From: Dehalococcoidia bacterium
Lineage (GTDB): Bacteria; Chloroflexota; Dehalococcoidia; SZUA-161; SpSt-899
Direction of reading: 5' to 3'
Assembly (NCBI GenBank): GCA_023271485.1
Contig: JALPXT010000037.1
Coordinates: forward strand, 1-12,434
Length of the DNA: 12,434 nt
Shown here: positions 1 to 6,613 of the stretch, one piece after another
Position numbering within the stretch: position 1 is the stretch's first letter
How the letters are laid out: the number at the start of each line of letters is the position of its first letter
The notes under the pieces: model-generated
What the model was told of the DNA's origin: nothing
The model's database searches: none
The model's input: the letters and a program-made list of their open reading frames with translations, nothing else
Made by a program: the position numbers and the translations under genes

Positions 1-14
1 GAGGAGGTGATCTG

Positions 15-554
15 GTGACCGATAAGGAGAAGGAAGTTCAATCTGAAGAGGCACCGGTTGAGGGAAACCAGAAGGTATTAAACGATGTAGAGTCTCTCAG
101 GGAGGCGCTCTCTGAGGAGAAGGAAAAAGCCGAGAAGTATCTGGCCAACTGGCAGAGGGCGCAGGCTGACTTCATCAATTTCAAGAAGCGCACCGAGCAG
201 GAGAGAGCCGAAAATTTCCGCCTGGCCAACGCTCTGCTTATGTCCAGCCTGCTTCCCGTACTCGATGATCTGGAGCTGGCCCTGACCAATGTTTCCACAA
301 AGCTGGCGGGATTTACCTGGGTGGAGGGGATAGTTCTCATCCATCGCAAGCTCCAGGCAATTCTAGAAGGTCAAGGGCTGGAGAGGATTGAAACCGAGGG
401 AAAGGACTTTGATCCCAACTTCCATCAGGCGGTGCTTTATGAGGATGGGGAGGAGGGCAAGATCATCGAGGAGCTACAGAAGGGATATATGCTTCACGGC
501 CGTTTGCTCCGCCCCGCCCTGGTGAAGGTCGGGAAGGGCAAAGAACAGGAATAA
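15..554 (+). CDS. grpE: GrpE, nucleotide exchange factor of DnaK
   Basis: GrpE releases ADP from cytoplasmic DnaK so that the Hsp70 cycle can continue. The 179-residue product has the family layout. An acidic N-terminal tail (about 1-30) is followed by a long charged helix (about 30-75, containing NWQRAQADFINFKKR) for coiled-coil dimerisation. A four-helix section (about 76-110, SSLLPVLDDLELAL) and the C-terminal beta domain come next (about 120-179, with DFDPNFHQAV and a closing GRLLRPALVKVGKG typical of the family). Length is normal for the family. The start is GTG, supported by the purine-rich GAGGAGGTGA at 1-10, five bases upstream. The gene ends 16 bases before dnaK, so the two are surely co-transcribed. 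Any promoter or upstream hrcA lies outside the window. Recognition is firm. Confidence 0.96.
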   Translation: MTDKEKEVQSEEAPVEGNQKVLNDVESLREALSEEKEKAEKYLANWQRAQADFINFKKRTEQERAENFRLANALLMSSLLPVLDDLELALTNVSTKLAGFTWVEGIVLIHRKLQAILEGQGLERIETEGKDFDPNFHQAVLYEDGEEGKIIEELQKGYMLHGRLLRPALVKVGKGKEQE

Positions 555-555
555 C

Positions 556-561
556 AGGAGG
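556..561 (+). promoter_or_regulatory. Ribosome binding site fixing the dnaK GTG start
   Basis: AGGAGG at 556-561 lies 9 bases before the GTG at 571. The ATG at 564 is closer to the site but opens a frame that stops after four codons (ATG AAA AGT GGG TAA), so GTG is the true start. Translating from it gives the canonical DnaK N-terminus (MGKVIGIDLGTTN). Confidence 0.7.
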
Positions 562-570
562 ATATGAAAA

Positions 571-2460
571 GTGGGTAAGGTAATCGGTATCGATTTAGGG
601 ACAACCAATTGTTGTGTAGCGGTGATGGAAGGGGGTGAACCGACGGTGATTCCCAACGCCGAAGGGGCTCGCACCACGCCTTCGGCGGTGGCGATCAGCA
701 AAAGCGGGGAGCGTTTGACGGGGCAGATTGCCAAGCGTCAGGCGATCACCAATCCGGATAATACCGTCTTCAGTATCAAGCGACTCATGGGACGTAAGTT
801 TAAGGAGTCGTCGGTTGAATACGATAAGAAGGTGCTGCCCTATAAAATCATTGAGGCTCCCAATGGCGATGCCCGGGTGAAAATGGGGGATAAGGACTAT
901 AGTCCCGCTGAGGTCTCGGCGATGATATTGCAGAAACTGAAGGCCGACGCCGAGGCTTACCTTGGGGAGAAAGTGACCGAGGCGGTGATCACCGTGCCGG
1001 CTTATTTCAACGACAGCCAGCGCCAGGCGACCAAGGATGCGGGGACTATCGCCGGACTCAACGTGCTGCGCATCGTCAACGAGCCCACCGCGGCCTCCAT
1101 GGCCTATGGTCTGGACAAGAAGCACGATGAGACCATTGCGGTGTACGACCTCGGAGGCGGAACCTTCGATATCTCGATCCTGGAGCTGGGTGAAGGCACC
1201 TTCCAGGTGAAGTCTACCAATGGCGATACCCACCTGGGCGGAGATGACATGGATCAGCGGCTCATGGAATGGCTCTCAGATGAGTTCAAGAAGGATCAGG
1301 GCATCGATCTGAGGCAGGACCGGATGGCCTTGCAGCGATTGAAGGAGGCGGCGGAGAAGGCCAAGTCTGAGCTTTCCACCACCGCCCAGACGGAGGTAAA
1401 CCTTCCCTTCATAACCGCTGATGCCTCAGGTCCGAAGCATCTCAACATCACGCTCACTCGATCCAAACTGGAGCAGTTAGTTATGGACCTGGTGGAGAAG
1501 ACCCTCGGCCCCTGTCGCCAGGCGCTCCAGGATAGCGGAATGCAAGCAAATCAGATCGATGAGGTCATTCTTGTCGGCGGGCAGACGCGGATGCCCCTGG
1601 TGCAGGAAAAGGTGAGGCAATTCTTCGGCAAGGATCCTCACAAGGGGGTTAATCCCGATGAGGTGGTCGGCATAGGTGCCGCTATTCAAGCCGGGGTACT
1701 CAAGGGAGATGTCAGCGATGTGCTGCTTCTCGATATTACTCCGCTTACCCTGGGCATCGAGACCCTCGGTGGGGTGTCAACACCGCTTATTCCGCGCAAC
1801 ACCACCATTCCCACAGGCAAGAGTCAGATATTCTCCACCGCCGCCGATAATCAAGCGAGCGTGGAGATTCACGTGCTGCAGGGCGAGCGGCCTATGGCGG
1901 CCGACAACCGCACTCTGGGGCGCTTCATGCTCGACGGAATTCTCCCCGCCCCGCGGGGAGTGCCCCAGATCGAGGTGACCTTTGATATAGACGCCAATGG
2001 CATTATCAGCGTGAGGGCTCACGATAAGGGCACCGGGAAGGAGCAGAAGATCACCATCACCGCATCGAGCGGGCTTTCCAGGGAGGAAATCGAACGCATG
2101 CAGCGGGAAGCGGAGCAGCATGCGGCTGAAGACGCCAGGCGTAAGGAGGAGGTGGAGACCCGCAACATGGCTGATAACCTGGCCTATACGGCGGAGAAGA
2201 CCCTGCGTGAGCAAGGGGATAAGGTGCCGGCCGATCTGAGGAGCGAGGTCGAAGGCAAGGTCGCGGCGGTGCGCTCGGCGCTTTCCGGGGGTGACGTCAG
2301 TTACCTCAAGAGTACCTCCCGGGAACTCTCTGAAGCACTACAGAAGGTTGGGGCCGCGGTCTACCAGCAGGAAGCCCCACCGCCGGAAGGAGAGGCGCCT
2401 GCAGAGCCGCCCGGTGAGGGCGAGGAAGGCACGGTTGAGGGCGAGTTCCGCGAGGTTTAG
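571..2460 (+). CDS. dnaK: DnaK, Hsp70 molecular chaperone
   Basis: DnaK is the ATP-dependent Hsp70 chaperone that binds exposed hydrophobic peptides in the cytoplasm. The 629-residue product is complete. The nucleotide-binding domain (about 1-383) has the phosphate loop IDLGTTN (6-12), NEPTAASMAYG (170-180), DLGGGTFD (193-200) and the adenosine-binding VGGQTRMP (335-342). The interdomain linker DVLLLDITPLTLG follows at 383-395. The beta substrate-binding domain (about 396-500) includes an NGIISVRAHDKGTGKE-type segment. The helical lid (about 500-600) leads to a flexible acidic Pro/Glu/Gly tail ending EFREV. It sits 16 bases after grpE and 7 bases before recJ. No dnaJ is present here. Length and motifs are standard and there is no sign of damage. 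Confidence 0.98.
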   Translation: MGKVIGIDLGTTNCCVAVMEGGEPTVIPNAEGARTTPSAVAISKSGERLTGQIAKRQAITNPDNTVFSIKRLMGRKFKESSVEYDKKVLPYKIIEAPNGDARVKMGDKDYSPAEVSAMILQKLKADAEAYLGEKVTEAVITVPAYFNDSQRQATKDAGTIAGLNVLRIVNEPTAASMAYGLDKKHDETIAVYDLGGGTFDISILELGEGTFQVKSTNGDTHLGGDDMDQRLMEWLSDEFKKDQGIDLRQDRMALQRLKEAAEKAKSELSTTAQTEVNLPFITADASGPKHLNITLTRSKLEQLVMDLVEKTLGPCRQALQDSGMQANQIDEVILVGGQTRMPLVQEKVRQFFGKDPHKGVNPDEVVGIGAAIQAGVLKGDVSDVLLLDITPLTLGIETLGGVSTPLIPRNTTIPTGKSQIFSTAADNQASVEIHVLQGERPMAADNRTLGRFMLDGILPAPRGVPQIEVTFDIDANGIISVRAHDKGTGKEQKITITASSGLSREEIERMQREAEQHAAEDARRKEEVETRNMADNLAYTAEKTLREQGDKVPADLRSEVEGKVAAVRSALSGGDVSYLKSTSRELSEALQKVGAAVYQQEAPPPEGEAPAEPPGEGEEGTVEGEFREV

Positions 2461-2467
2461 ATAGCGT

Positions 2468-4144
2468 ATGAAATGGAAAATCCTTCCCCCCGCTCCCTCC
2501 GAGCATCTTGCTCGGTATGTGGGGGTTCTACCCCTTCTGGCTCAGTTGCTTCACAACCGGGGAATCATCGACCCTTCTGATGCCGAGATGTTCCTCGCCG
2601 GCGACAAGCGGCTGGAGAATGATCCCGCTTTGCTCCCCGAAATGGGCAAGGCGGTGGCCGCAATCATGCGCGCTGTCCTCGGCGGCCAAACCATCGCTGT
2701 CTTCGGGGATTTCGATGTTGACGGGGTCACGGCAACCACCCTTCTGGTGCAGGGCTTGCAGACGATAGGGGGCCGGGTCATTCCCTATATCCCCCATCGA
2801 GTGGAAGAGGGGCACGGCCTCAATATGCCGGCGCTGGAGAAACTGCATCAGCAAGGGGCGAGTCTGGTAATTACCGTTGACTGTGGCATCACCGCCAATG
2901 AGGAAGCACTGCAGGCACGGGAGATGGGGCTCGACCTCATCATCACCGATCACCATGAGGTTACCGGTCCCCTTCCGACGGCCCTGGCGGTGGTGGATCC
3001 CAAACGGGGCGATTCCACCTATCCCTTCCGGGAACTGGCCGGTGTTGGGGTTGCCTTCAAGCTCCTTCAGGCGCTATTCCATGCAACCGGCAGGGACGGC
3101 CAGGCAGATGGGTTTCTCGACCTGGTGGCCCTGGGCACAGTCGCCGATATGGTGCCGCTTCTAGGGGAGAACCGTTATCTGGTGAGAAGAGGCCTTGAGG
3201 TTCTCAATGCAACCAGTCGCCCGGGAATCCGGGAGCTAGCAATATGTGCCGGGCTCGAAATCGGCAGGATCGATGCCGAGAGCATCTCCTTCATGCTGGC
3301 TCCTCGCCTCAATGCTGCGGGGAGACTGGAACATGCCTCAGTAAGCTACGATCTCTTGAATGTCGATTCGCCCGAGGAGGCCCGGCAGGGCGCCGAGCTT
3401 CTCGAGACGAGGAATGTCGAGCGCCAGCGGCTCACCAGCCAGTTCATGTCGCTGGCCGAGGCAAAACTCTCCCCCGTCGGTGAGGACACACCCCTCCTGA
3501 TGGTGGCCGATGAGGAGTTCCGCGCTGGGGTGAATGGCTTGGTGGCGGGGAAACTGACCGATAAGTATTATCGGCCGGCCCTCATCCTGGAGATAGGAGA
3601 AAACGAAAGCAAGGGAAGTGCTCGCAGTATCCCGGAGTTCAACGTCGTTGCCGCGCTCTGGGAGTGCCGTGATATCCTCTCGCACTTCGGCGGGCACGCT
3701 CAAGCGGCGGGATTTACGGTTCCTAATGAGAATATCGACAGCTTGCGGCAGAGGCTTCTGGAGATAGCAAGGGACAAGCTTGCTGATGTTGAACTTCAGC
3801 CGTCTATAAATATCGACGCTGAGGTCGAGCTTGCGGGCCTGGGCGGAAAGACCCTCGCCTTGATCACCAGATTGGAGCCTTTCGGCAAGGCCAATGCTGC
3901 CCCCACCTTTCTCAGCCGGGGGGTGAAGGTGGTGGACTTCCGCCGGGTCGGCAGTGATGGCGAGCATCTGAAGTTCAGGCTGAATGACAGGGGGGTGGTC
4001 TGGGATGCCATCGGCTTTCGCATCAATCACAATGATGATATTCCCTCTTGCATCGACATCGTCTTCAATCTGAAGCTGAACAACTGGAATGGACGGGAAT
4101 CGCTTGAGCTTGAAATCCTGGACTTCCTCCCCGCACGAGGGTAG
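2468..4144 (+). CDS. recJ: RecJ, single-strand-specific 5'-3' exonuclease
   Basis: RecJ degrades single-stranded DNA from the 5' end in recombination and mismatch or base-excision repair, using a two-metal DHH phosphoesterase centre. The 558-residue product shows the family motifs in order: FGDFDVDG (79-86), TVDCGIT with Asp138, the DHH triad (161-163) inside IITDHHEVTG, and VADMVPL with Asp227. The DHHA1 domain carries the GGHAQAAG signature around His410. A C-terminal OB-like part starts near 'FGKANAAPTF' and runs to the end. All metal ligands expected from the family are visible and the length is usual. ATG at 2468 follows the dnaK stop by only 7 bases with little ribosome binding site, which suggests translational coupling to dnaK. 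The following 227 bases to the next start hold no gene. Confidence 0.95.
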   Translation: MKWKILPPAPSEHLARYVGVLPLLAQLLHNRGIIDPSDAEMFLAGDKRLENDPALLPEMGKAVAAIMRAVLGGQTIAVFGDFDVDGVTATTLLVQGLQTIGGRVIPYIPHRVEEGHGLNMPALEKLHQQGASLVITVDCGITANEEALQAREMGLDLIITDHHEVTGPLPTALAVVDPKRGDSTYPFRELAGVGVAFKLLQALFHATGRDGQADGFLDLVALGTVADMVPLLGENRYLVRRGLEVLNATSRPGIRELAICAGLEIGRIDAESISFMLAPRLNAAGRLEHASVSYDLLNVDSPEEARQGAELLETRNVERQRLTSQFMSLAEAKLSPVGEDTPLLMVADEEFRAGVNGLVAGKLTDKYYRPALILEIGENESKGSARSIPEFNVVAALWECRDILSHFGGHAQAAGFTVPNENIDSLRQRLLEIARDKLADVELQPSINIDAEVELAGLGGKTLALITRLEPFGKANAAPTFLSRGVKVVDFRRVGSDGEHLKFRLNDRGVVWDAIGFRINHNDDIPSCIDIVFNLKLNNWNGRESLELEILDFLPARG

Positions 4145-4320
4145 CAAGTGCGCCTCGTCTACAAGCTCCCTGCCATCCACCTCCTTGCAGCGAATGCAGG
4201 CTGAAAAACGCAAAATTAAAACGGCACACCCCTTCCTGCAGACAGCTCGCTCGCTTGACCTCGATGGTCCATACGATTGGTCAGCCCGATTCGAGGACTA
4301 CCTCTGCGGAAGAGAAACTG

Positions 4321-4350
4321 TTGAAATTTCCGGCCGATATGTGGTATAAG
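4321..4350 (+). promoter_or_regulatory. Candidate sigma-70-type promoter of the AOR fragment
   Basis: TTGAAA at 4321-4326 and TATAAG at 4345-4350 are separated by 18 bases, close to the housekeeping consensus. They lie just ahead of an AAAGGAGG ribosome binding site (4357-4364) and the ATG at 4372. Transcription would start around 4357, leaving a very short leader. The gap after recJ (4145-4320) shows nothing else I can support, so this promoter would separate the next gene from the grpE-dnaK-recJ operon. Confidence 0.4.
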
Positions 4351-4371
4351 AACTACAAAGGAGGAGCAGGG

Positions 4372-4758
4372 ATGTTTGGCTATATGGGAGAAATCTTAAG
4401 GGTTGATCTGTCAAACTCCAGGGTGTCAACGGAGGGCCTTGCGGAGGATGCCTGCAAGCTGTTCCTCGGCGGGTGTGGGCTGGCCACCAGGTACCTCTTC
4501 GACGAAGTTCCCCAAGGCGCCGACCCGTTAGGTGCCGAGAATAGGCTCATATTCATGACCGGGCCTCTAACGGGTACGGAGTCTCCAAGCGCCGGAAGGT
4601 ACTCGATAGTCGCCAAATCACCCCTTACCGCTGCCTGGGGACACGCGAACTCGGGCGGCAATTGGGGGGCCAGGCCGCCGGAGGTTGTGATCCACCCGAT
4701 GGAAGACTGGCAATTCTCGTGTTCACCGGGGGTGCCACCGGATTGCCCAAGGGTTTGA
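4372..4758 (+). pseudogene. Aldehyde:ferredoxin oxidoreductase, N-terminal fragment
   Basis: The first about 98 residues match the N-terminal domain of tungsten-dependent aldehyde:ferredoxin oxidoreductases. These enzymes oxidise aldehydes to acids with ferredoxin, normally with about 600 residues. Visible family features are GEILRVDLSNSRVS, the LGGCGLATRYLF segment, NRLIFMTGPLTGT, SAGRYSIVAKSPLT and HANSGGNWGA. After that (about 4665) the family continuation, a 'LKxAGYD' type segment, is absent. The frame runs through unrelated residues to a stop at 4756-4758, which lies inside the right end of the insertion sequence. In the reconstructed pre-insertion sequence the same frame stops at once (GTG TAA), so the gene was already broken before the element arrived. 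Start: ATG at 4372 with a strong AAAGGAGG site. No other part of the enzyme is in the window. Only the N-terminal identity is firm; what truncated it is inferred. Confidence 0.8.
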
Positions 4759-4900
4759 CACTCCCCAGCACTAAAGTGCGGGGATTCTCGGGGTTGCCCC
4801 CGAGCAACACAGGTGCCAGTTGAACCGTACACCTGAGGCCGGTGCCATCGCGGCTACTACAGGGATTCCTCCCTGATACTTGGAGAGAATATTTATAGCG
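4755..4900 (-). ncRNA. Predicted omega (reRNA) scaffold at the element's right end
   Basis: In studied TnpB systems the guide RNA scaffold overlaps the tnpB 3' end, finishes at the transposon right end, and its guide is the adjoining host sequence. By that rule the scaffold ends at 4755 and the guide begins ACCCTTGGGCAATCCG (complement of 4739-4754). The region holds the strong right-end hairpin (4763-4783) and a second inverted repeat (CTCGGGG/CCCCGAG, 4788-4802 on the + strand). The 5' limit given is approximate. This is positional inference only; no expression evidence is available. Confidence 0.45.
4763..4783 (-). repeat. Right-end hairpin of the insertion sequence
   Basis: On the minus strand CCCC-GCAC pairs with GTGC-T-GGGG around a TTTA loop, giving an 8-bp stem with one extrahelical T on the 3' arm, as in IS608. 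GAAT (complement of 4784-4787) abuts its 5' foot and the TCAA cleavage site (complement of 4755-4758) lies four bases past its 3' foot. The tnpB stop codon TAG (complement of 4771-4773) falls at the loop/stem border. The hairpin is therefore both the end of the gene and the TnpA recognition structure. Confidence 0.85.
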
Positions 4901-5961
4901 CCAAGGACATCACGATGAGATTGAAAACCACATTTGCAACTGAATTTCCGACTATTGGGATTTACCCAGGAACCACAAGCTGGGCAAGTATGGCTCGTTC
5001 CCCTTTCATCCTTAGGAATGAACCTGATCCCATACTCAGCGAGCTTGTATTCTACCTGGAACCTGATCCTGCTGAAGGCCCACTGATGGATCTTTTGATT
5101 GGTCTTCTTCCCATAGTTGGTACCCTGGCGGATATGGGTGGTATCTCCATAAACCACCGTCGAGACACTATTTGTCCTGCAGGTCTCGACAAAATGACGG
5201 GTTATCTTGTGCTCGGTATCCTTTATGCGGTTATTGATTTTCTTGAGTCTTCTTCTCTTGAACTGGAGAAGTTTTCCTTTTCGGTGACTGCCCTTCTTTT
5301 TTCTGCTGAGTTTGGAATGGAAGGAGGATTTCACCTTTCCCCGGTACTGTTTCTGGGCACGGAGAGACCGGCCGTTATAGATGGTGCCCTTTTCTCCATC
5401 GAAGACAGCAATGGGATGTATCTCTCCAGGATCAACAGCAACAGCCTTACCATTCGGCGAAATGGTTTGCGTCTCATGTGTGACTACCAATCTAAGATAG
5501 TAGCCATTATCCCAGACAATTTCAGCCATTCTGGGATGGGGAAGAACCTTGCCCTTAGGAATAGAAACAACAACTGGAGGATTTCCTTTACCACAGGAAA
5601 GCTCAATGTTTCCATTTCTAAGGTGGATTGCTGAGCCCTTGAAGGGAATACAAAAGTATTTGGACCTTCTCAAGGGCGGTCTGGCTTCGGGATTAGTTTT
5701 CTTATTCTCCCAGTAGCTCTTGAGGGAGGCAAAGTATTTCTGTATAACAGCTTGGGTAGTTTGAGAATGAAGTTTATCGGATTTGATGATTTTCTGCACC
5801 TGAGACTCTTTGAGCCAGATACCCTTCTTGCGGTGGATCTTGTGAATGTAGGAGATGGTTTTGGAATAGACCCGACCGCATTCCTTAGCAAGCGTATCAA
5901 GCTGCTCAGTCTTATCGAGCTTAATGGTGATGGTGCGATAACTAACTGCGGCTTTGGGCAT
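4771..5961 (-). CDS. tnpB: TnpB, IS605-family RNA-guided nuclease
   Basis: TnpB proteins are the RuvC-type, RNA-guided nucleases from which Cas12 derives. They use an omega RNA from the 3' end of their element to cut DNA next to the element's target motif. The 396-residue product has an N-terminal helical/beta part (1-170), then RuvC-I with Asp177 in VAVDPGE and a basic helix pair (205-250). RuvC-II is at VVYGDTTHIR with Asp273 where many relatives have Glu. A four-cysteine zinc finger (CPAC 326-329, CKC 342-344) follows, then RuvC-III with Asp351 in HRDVLGAINI. ATG at 5961 has AGAGGT six bases upstream and overlaps the tnpA 3' end by 20 bases. The stop lies inside the right-end hairpin. The gene looks intact. 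Whether the Asp for Glu change is normal in this subfamily cannot be decided by eye. Confidence 0.92.
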   Translation of the reverse strand: MPKAAVSYRTITIKLDKTEQLDTLAKECGRVYSKTISYIHKIHRKKGIWLKESQVQKIIKSDKLHSQTTQAVIQKYFASLKSYWENKKTNPEARPPLRRSKYFCIPFKGSAIHLRNGNIELSCGKGNPPVVVSIPKGKVLPHPRMAEIVWDNGYYLRLVVTHETQTISPNGKAVAVDPGEIHPIAVFDGEKGTIYNGRSLRAQKQYRGKVKSSFHSKLSRKKKGSHRKGKLLQFKRRRLKKINNRIKDTEHKITRHFVETCRTNSVSTVVYGDTTHIRQGTNYGKKTNQKIHQWAFSRIRFQVEYKLAEYGIRFIPKDERGTSHTCPACGSWVNPNSRKFSCKCGFQSHRDVLGAINILSKYQGGIPVVAAMAPASGVRFNWHLCCSGATPRIPAL

Positions 5962-6331
5962 CGATATACCTCTGTATGGTTTCTGAACTCACATTACCAG
6001 CGGTGGAAACAAAATAACTATTGGTCCAAAGCGAAGGTATCTTAAGCAAATGTGGAAACTCTTTTCTCAAATAATGGGCACTCCTACCCTTGAAAGCCTT
6101 GACCAGTTTATGCAAGGTCAACTGGGGATAACAGGAAACAAAGATATGCAAGTGGTCGGGCATGATCTCAAGTGCAAGGATCTCTACCCCTTTCTCGCTA
6201 GCTACCTCTCTGAGTATAGTTTCAAGCCTTTGCTTGACATTATTCACCAAAATAGGGCGTCTCCGTTTAGGACACCAGATAAGATGATAATTAATAAGAT
6301 AAACCTGGTTTCTAGAATGTCGATATTCCAT
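5942..6331 (-). CDS. tnpA: TnpA, Y1 (HUH) transposase of the IS200/IS605 family
   Basis: TnpA is a dimeric single-strand transposase that excises and inserts the element as a circle through a 5'-phosphotyrosine link. The 129-residue product is full length for the family. It has the HUH metal-binding motif His60-Leu-His62 in MPDHLHIFV and the nucleophile Tyr122 with Gln126 in the C-terminal helix ETIQRYIDAQ. The N-terminus (LINYHLIWCPKRRRPIL) is also characteristic. ATG at 6331 lies only a few bases downstream of the predicted transcription start and has no visible ribosome binding site. The 3' end overlaps tnpB by 20 bases, so the pair is one transcription unit. Nothing suggests inactivation. 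Confidence 0.95.
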   Translation of the reverse strand: MEYRHSRNQVYLINYHLIWCPKRRRPILVNNVKQRLETILREVASEKGVEILALEIMPDHLHIFVSCYPQLTLHKLVKAFKGRSAHYLRKEFPHLLKIPSLWTNSYFVSTAGNVSSETIQRYIDAQSRS

Positions 6332-6340
6332 GGTGTTATT

Positions 6341-6369
6341 AGCATATCACAAAACAACACAAATGTCAA
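6341..6369 (-). promoter_or_regulatory. Promoter of tnpA-tnpB inside the left end
   Basis: On the minus strand a perfect TTGACA (complement of 6364-6369) is followed after 17 bases by TATGCT (complement of 6341-6346). The predicted start of transcription is near 6334, three or so bases before the tnpA ATG, so the mRNA would be almost leaderless. The promoter sits between the left-end hairpin and tnpA, and so moves with the element. Confidence 0.65.
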
Positions 6370-6382
6370 GCGGCGATTCATT

Positions 6383-6401
6383 CCCTCGACTAAAGTCGGG
6401 G
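6383..6401 (-). repeat. Left-end hairpin of the insertion sequence
   Basis: On the minus strand CCC-CGAC pairs with GTCG-A-GGG around a TTTA loop, with one bulged A on the 3' arm, mirroring the right-end hairpin. AAAG (complement of 6403-6406) precedes it, and the cleavage site after TTAC lies 18 bases upstream of the C run. This matches IS608 geometry, where AAAG is the guide that reads TTAC. Confidence 0.82.
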
Positions 6402-6478
6402 GCTTTCTCGCCGCGATCTTGTAAAGGAACTCCGCTCCAATAAAAATCCCAAGGATGACCGCTCTTTAGGGGGTTTCA

Positions 6479-6562
6479 GGGGGAGAATCCCCCGGATGCT
6501 CTTGGGCCTTGCCAAGAGATAATGCTCGCGCTATAATCTGAGTAAAGGGGCGGATCCCCTTT
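6479..6562. repeat. Cluster of three short inverted repeats
   Basis: Three hairpins follow each other closely: GGGGGA/TCCCCC (6479-6493, 3-base loop), CTCTTGG/CCAAGAG (6499-6518, 6-base loop) and AAAGGGG/CCCCTTT (6544-6562, 5-base loop). The first two precede the promoter at 6509-6537 and partly overlap its -35 box. The third would start the transcript of the following gene. They may be a small dispersed repeat or leftover of one; none is followed by a T run. Confidence 0.55.
6509..6537 (+). promoter_or_regulatory. Promoter of the three-gene cassette
   Basis: TTGCCA at 6509-6514 (one change from consensus) is followed after 17 bases by a perfect TATAAT at 6532-6537. Transcription would begin near 6544, giving a leader of about 70 bases that opens with the AAAGGGG/CCCCTTT hairpin. 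It is the only strong promoter seen ahead of the genes at 6614, 7673 and 8254. The -35 box lies in the 3' arm of the CTCTTGG/CCAAGAG inverted repeat. Confidence 0.6.
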
Positions 6563-6613
6563 GGAACCCCAGAAGGTTGTGGGCATCAGACTAACAATCA
6601 AGGGGAGGATGGA

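Larger units (their letters stand above)
4755..6420 (-). mobile_element. IS200/IS605-family insertion sequence with IS608-like ends
   Basis: A complete element of 1666 bases carries tnpA (Y1 transposase) and tnpB on the minus strand. Read on that strand, the left end begins right after TTTAC (the complement of 6421-6425) and the right end finishes with TCAA (complement of 4755-4758). Each end has a hairpin with a TTTA loop and one bulged base. AAAG sits just 5' of the left hairpin and GAAT just 5' of the right one. TTAC, AAAG, GAAT and TCAA are the cleavage and guide tetranucleotides described for IS608. No target duplication is present, as expected for single-strand transposition. Both genes are open, so the element may be active. 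It lies in already broken genes between the AOR fragment and the 6614 cassette. Confidence 0.9.

Noticed and set aside
595..1233. Long minus-strand frame opposite dnaK (212 codons)
   Set aside because: It is a shadow of the GC-rich dnaK coding frame; the product has no family resemblance and dnaK is certain.
3338..4213. Long minus-strand frame opposite recJ (291 codons)
   Set aside because: It is antisense to an intact recJ with all motifs; no ribosome binding site or recognisable motif.
4255..4371. Upstream extension of the AOR fragment to an ATG at 4255
   Set aside because: The added residues are not AOR-like, they run through the candidate promoter, and the ATG at 4372 has a strong ribosome binding site and the family N-terminus.
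4915..5634. Plus-strand frame opposite tnpB (239 codons)
   Set aside because: It is the antisense shadow of tnpB, whose catalytic and zinc motifs are clear on the other strand.
4755..6425. Target site duplication around the insertion sequence
   Set aside because: None is present, and IS200/IS605 elements do not make one.
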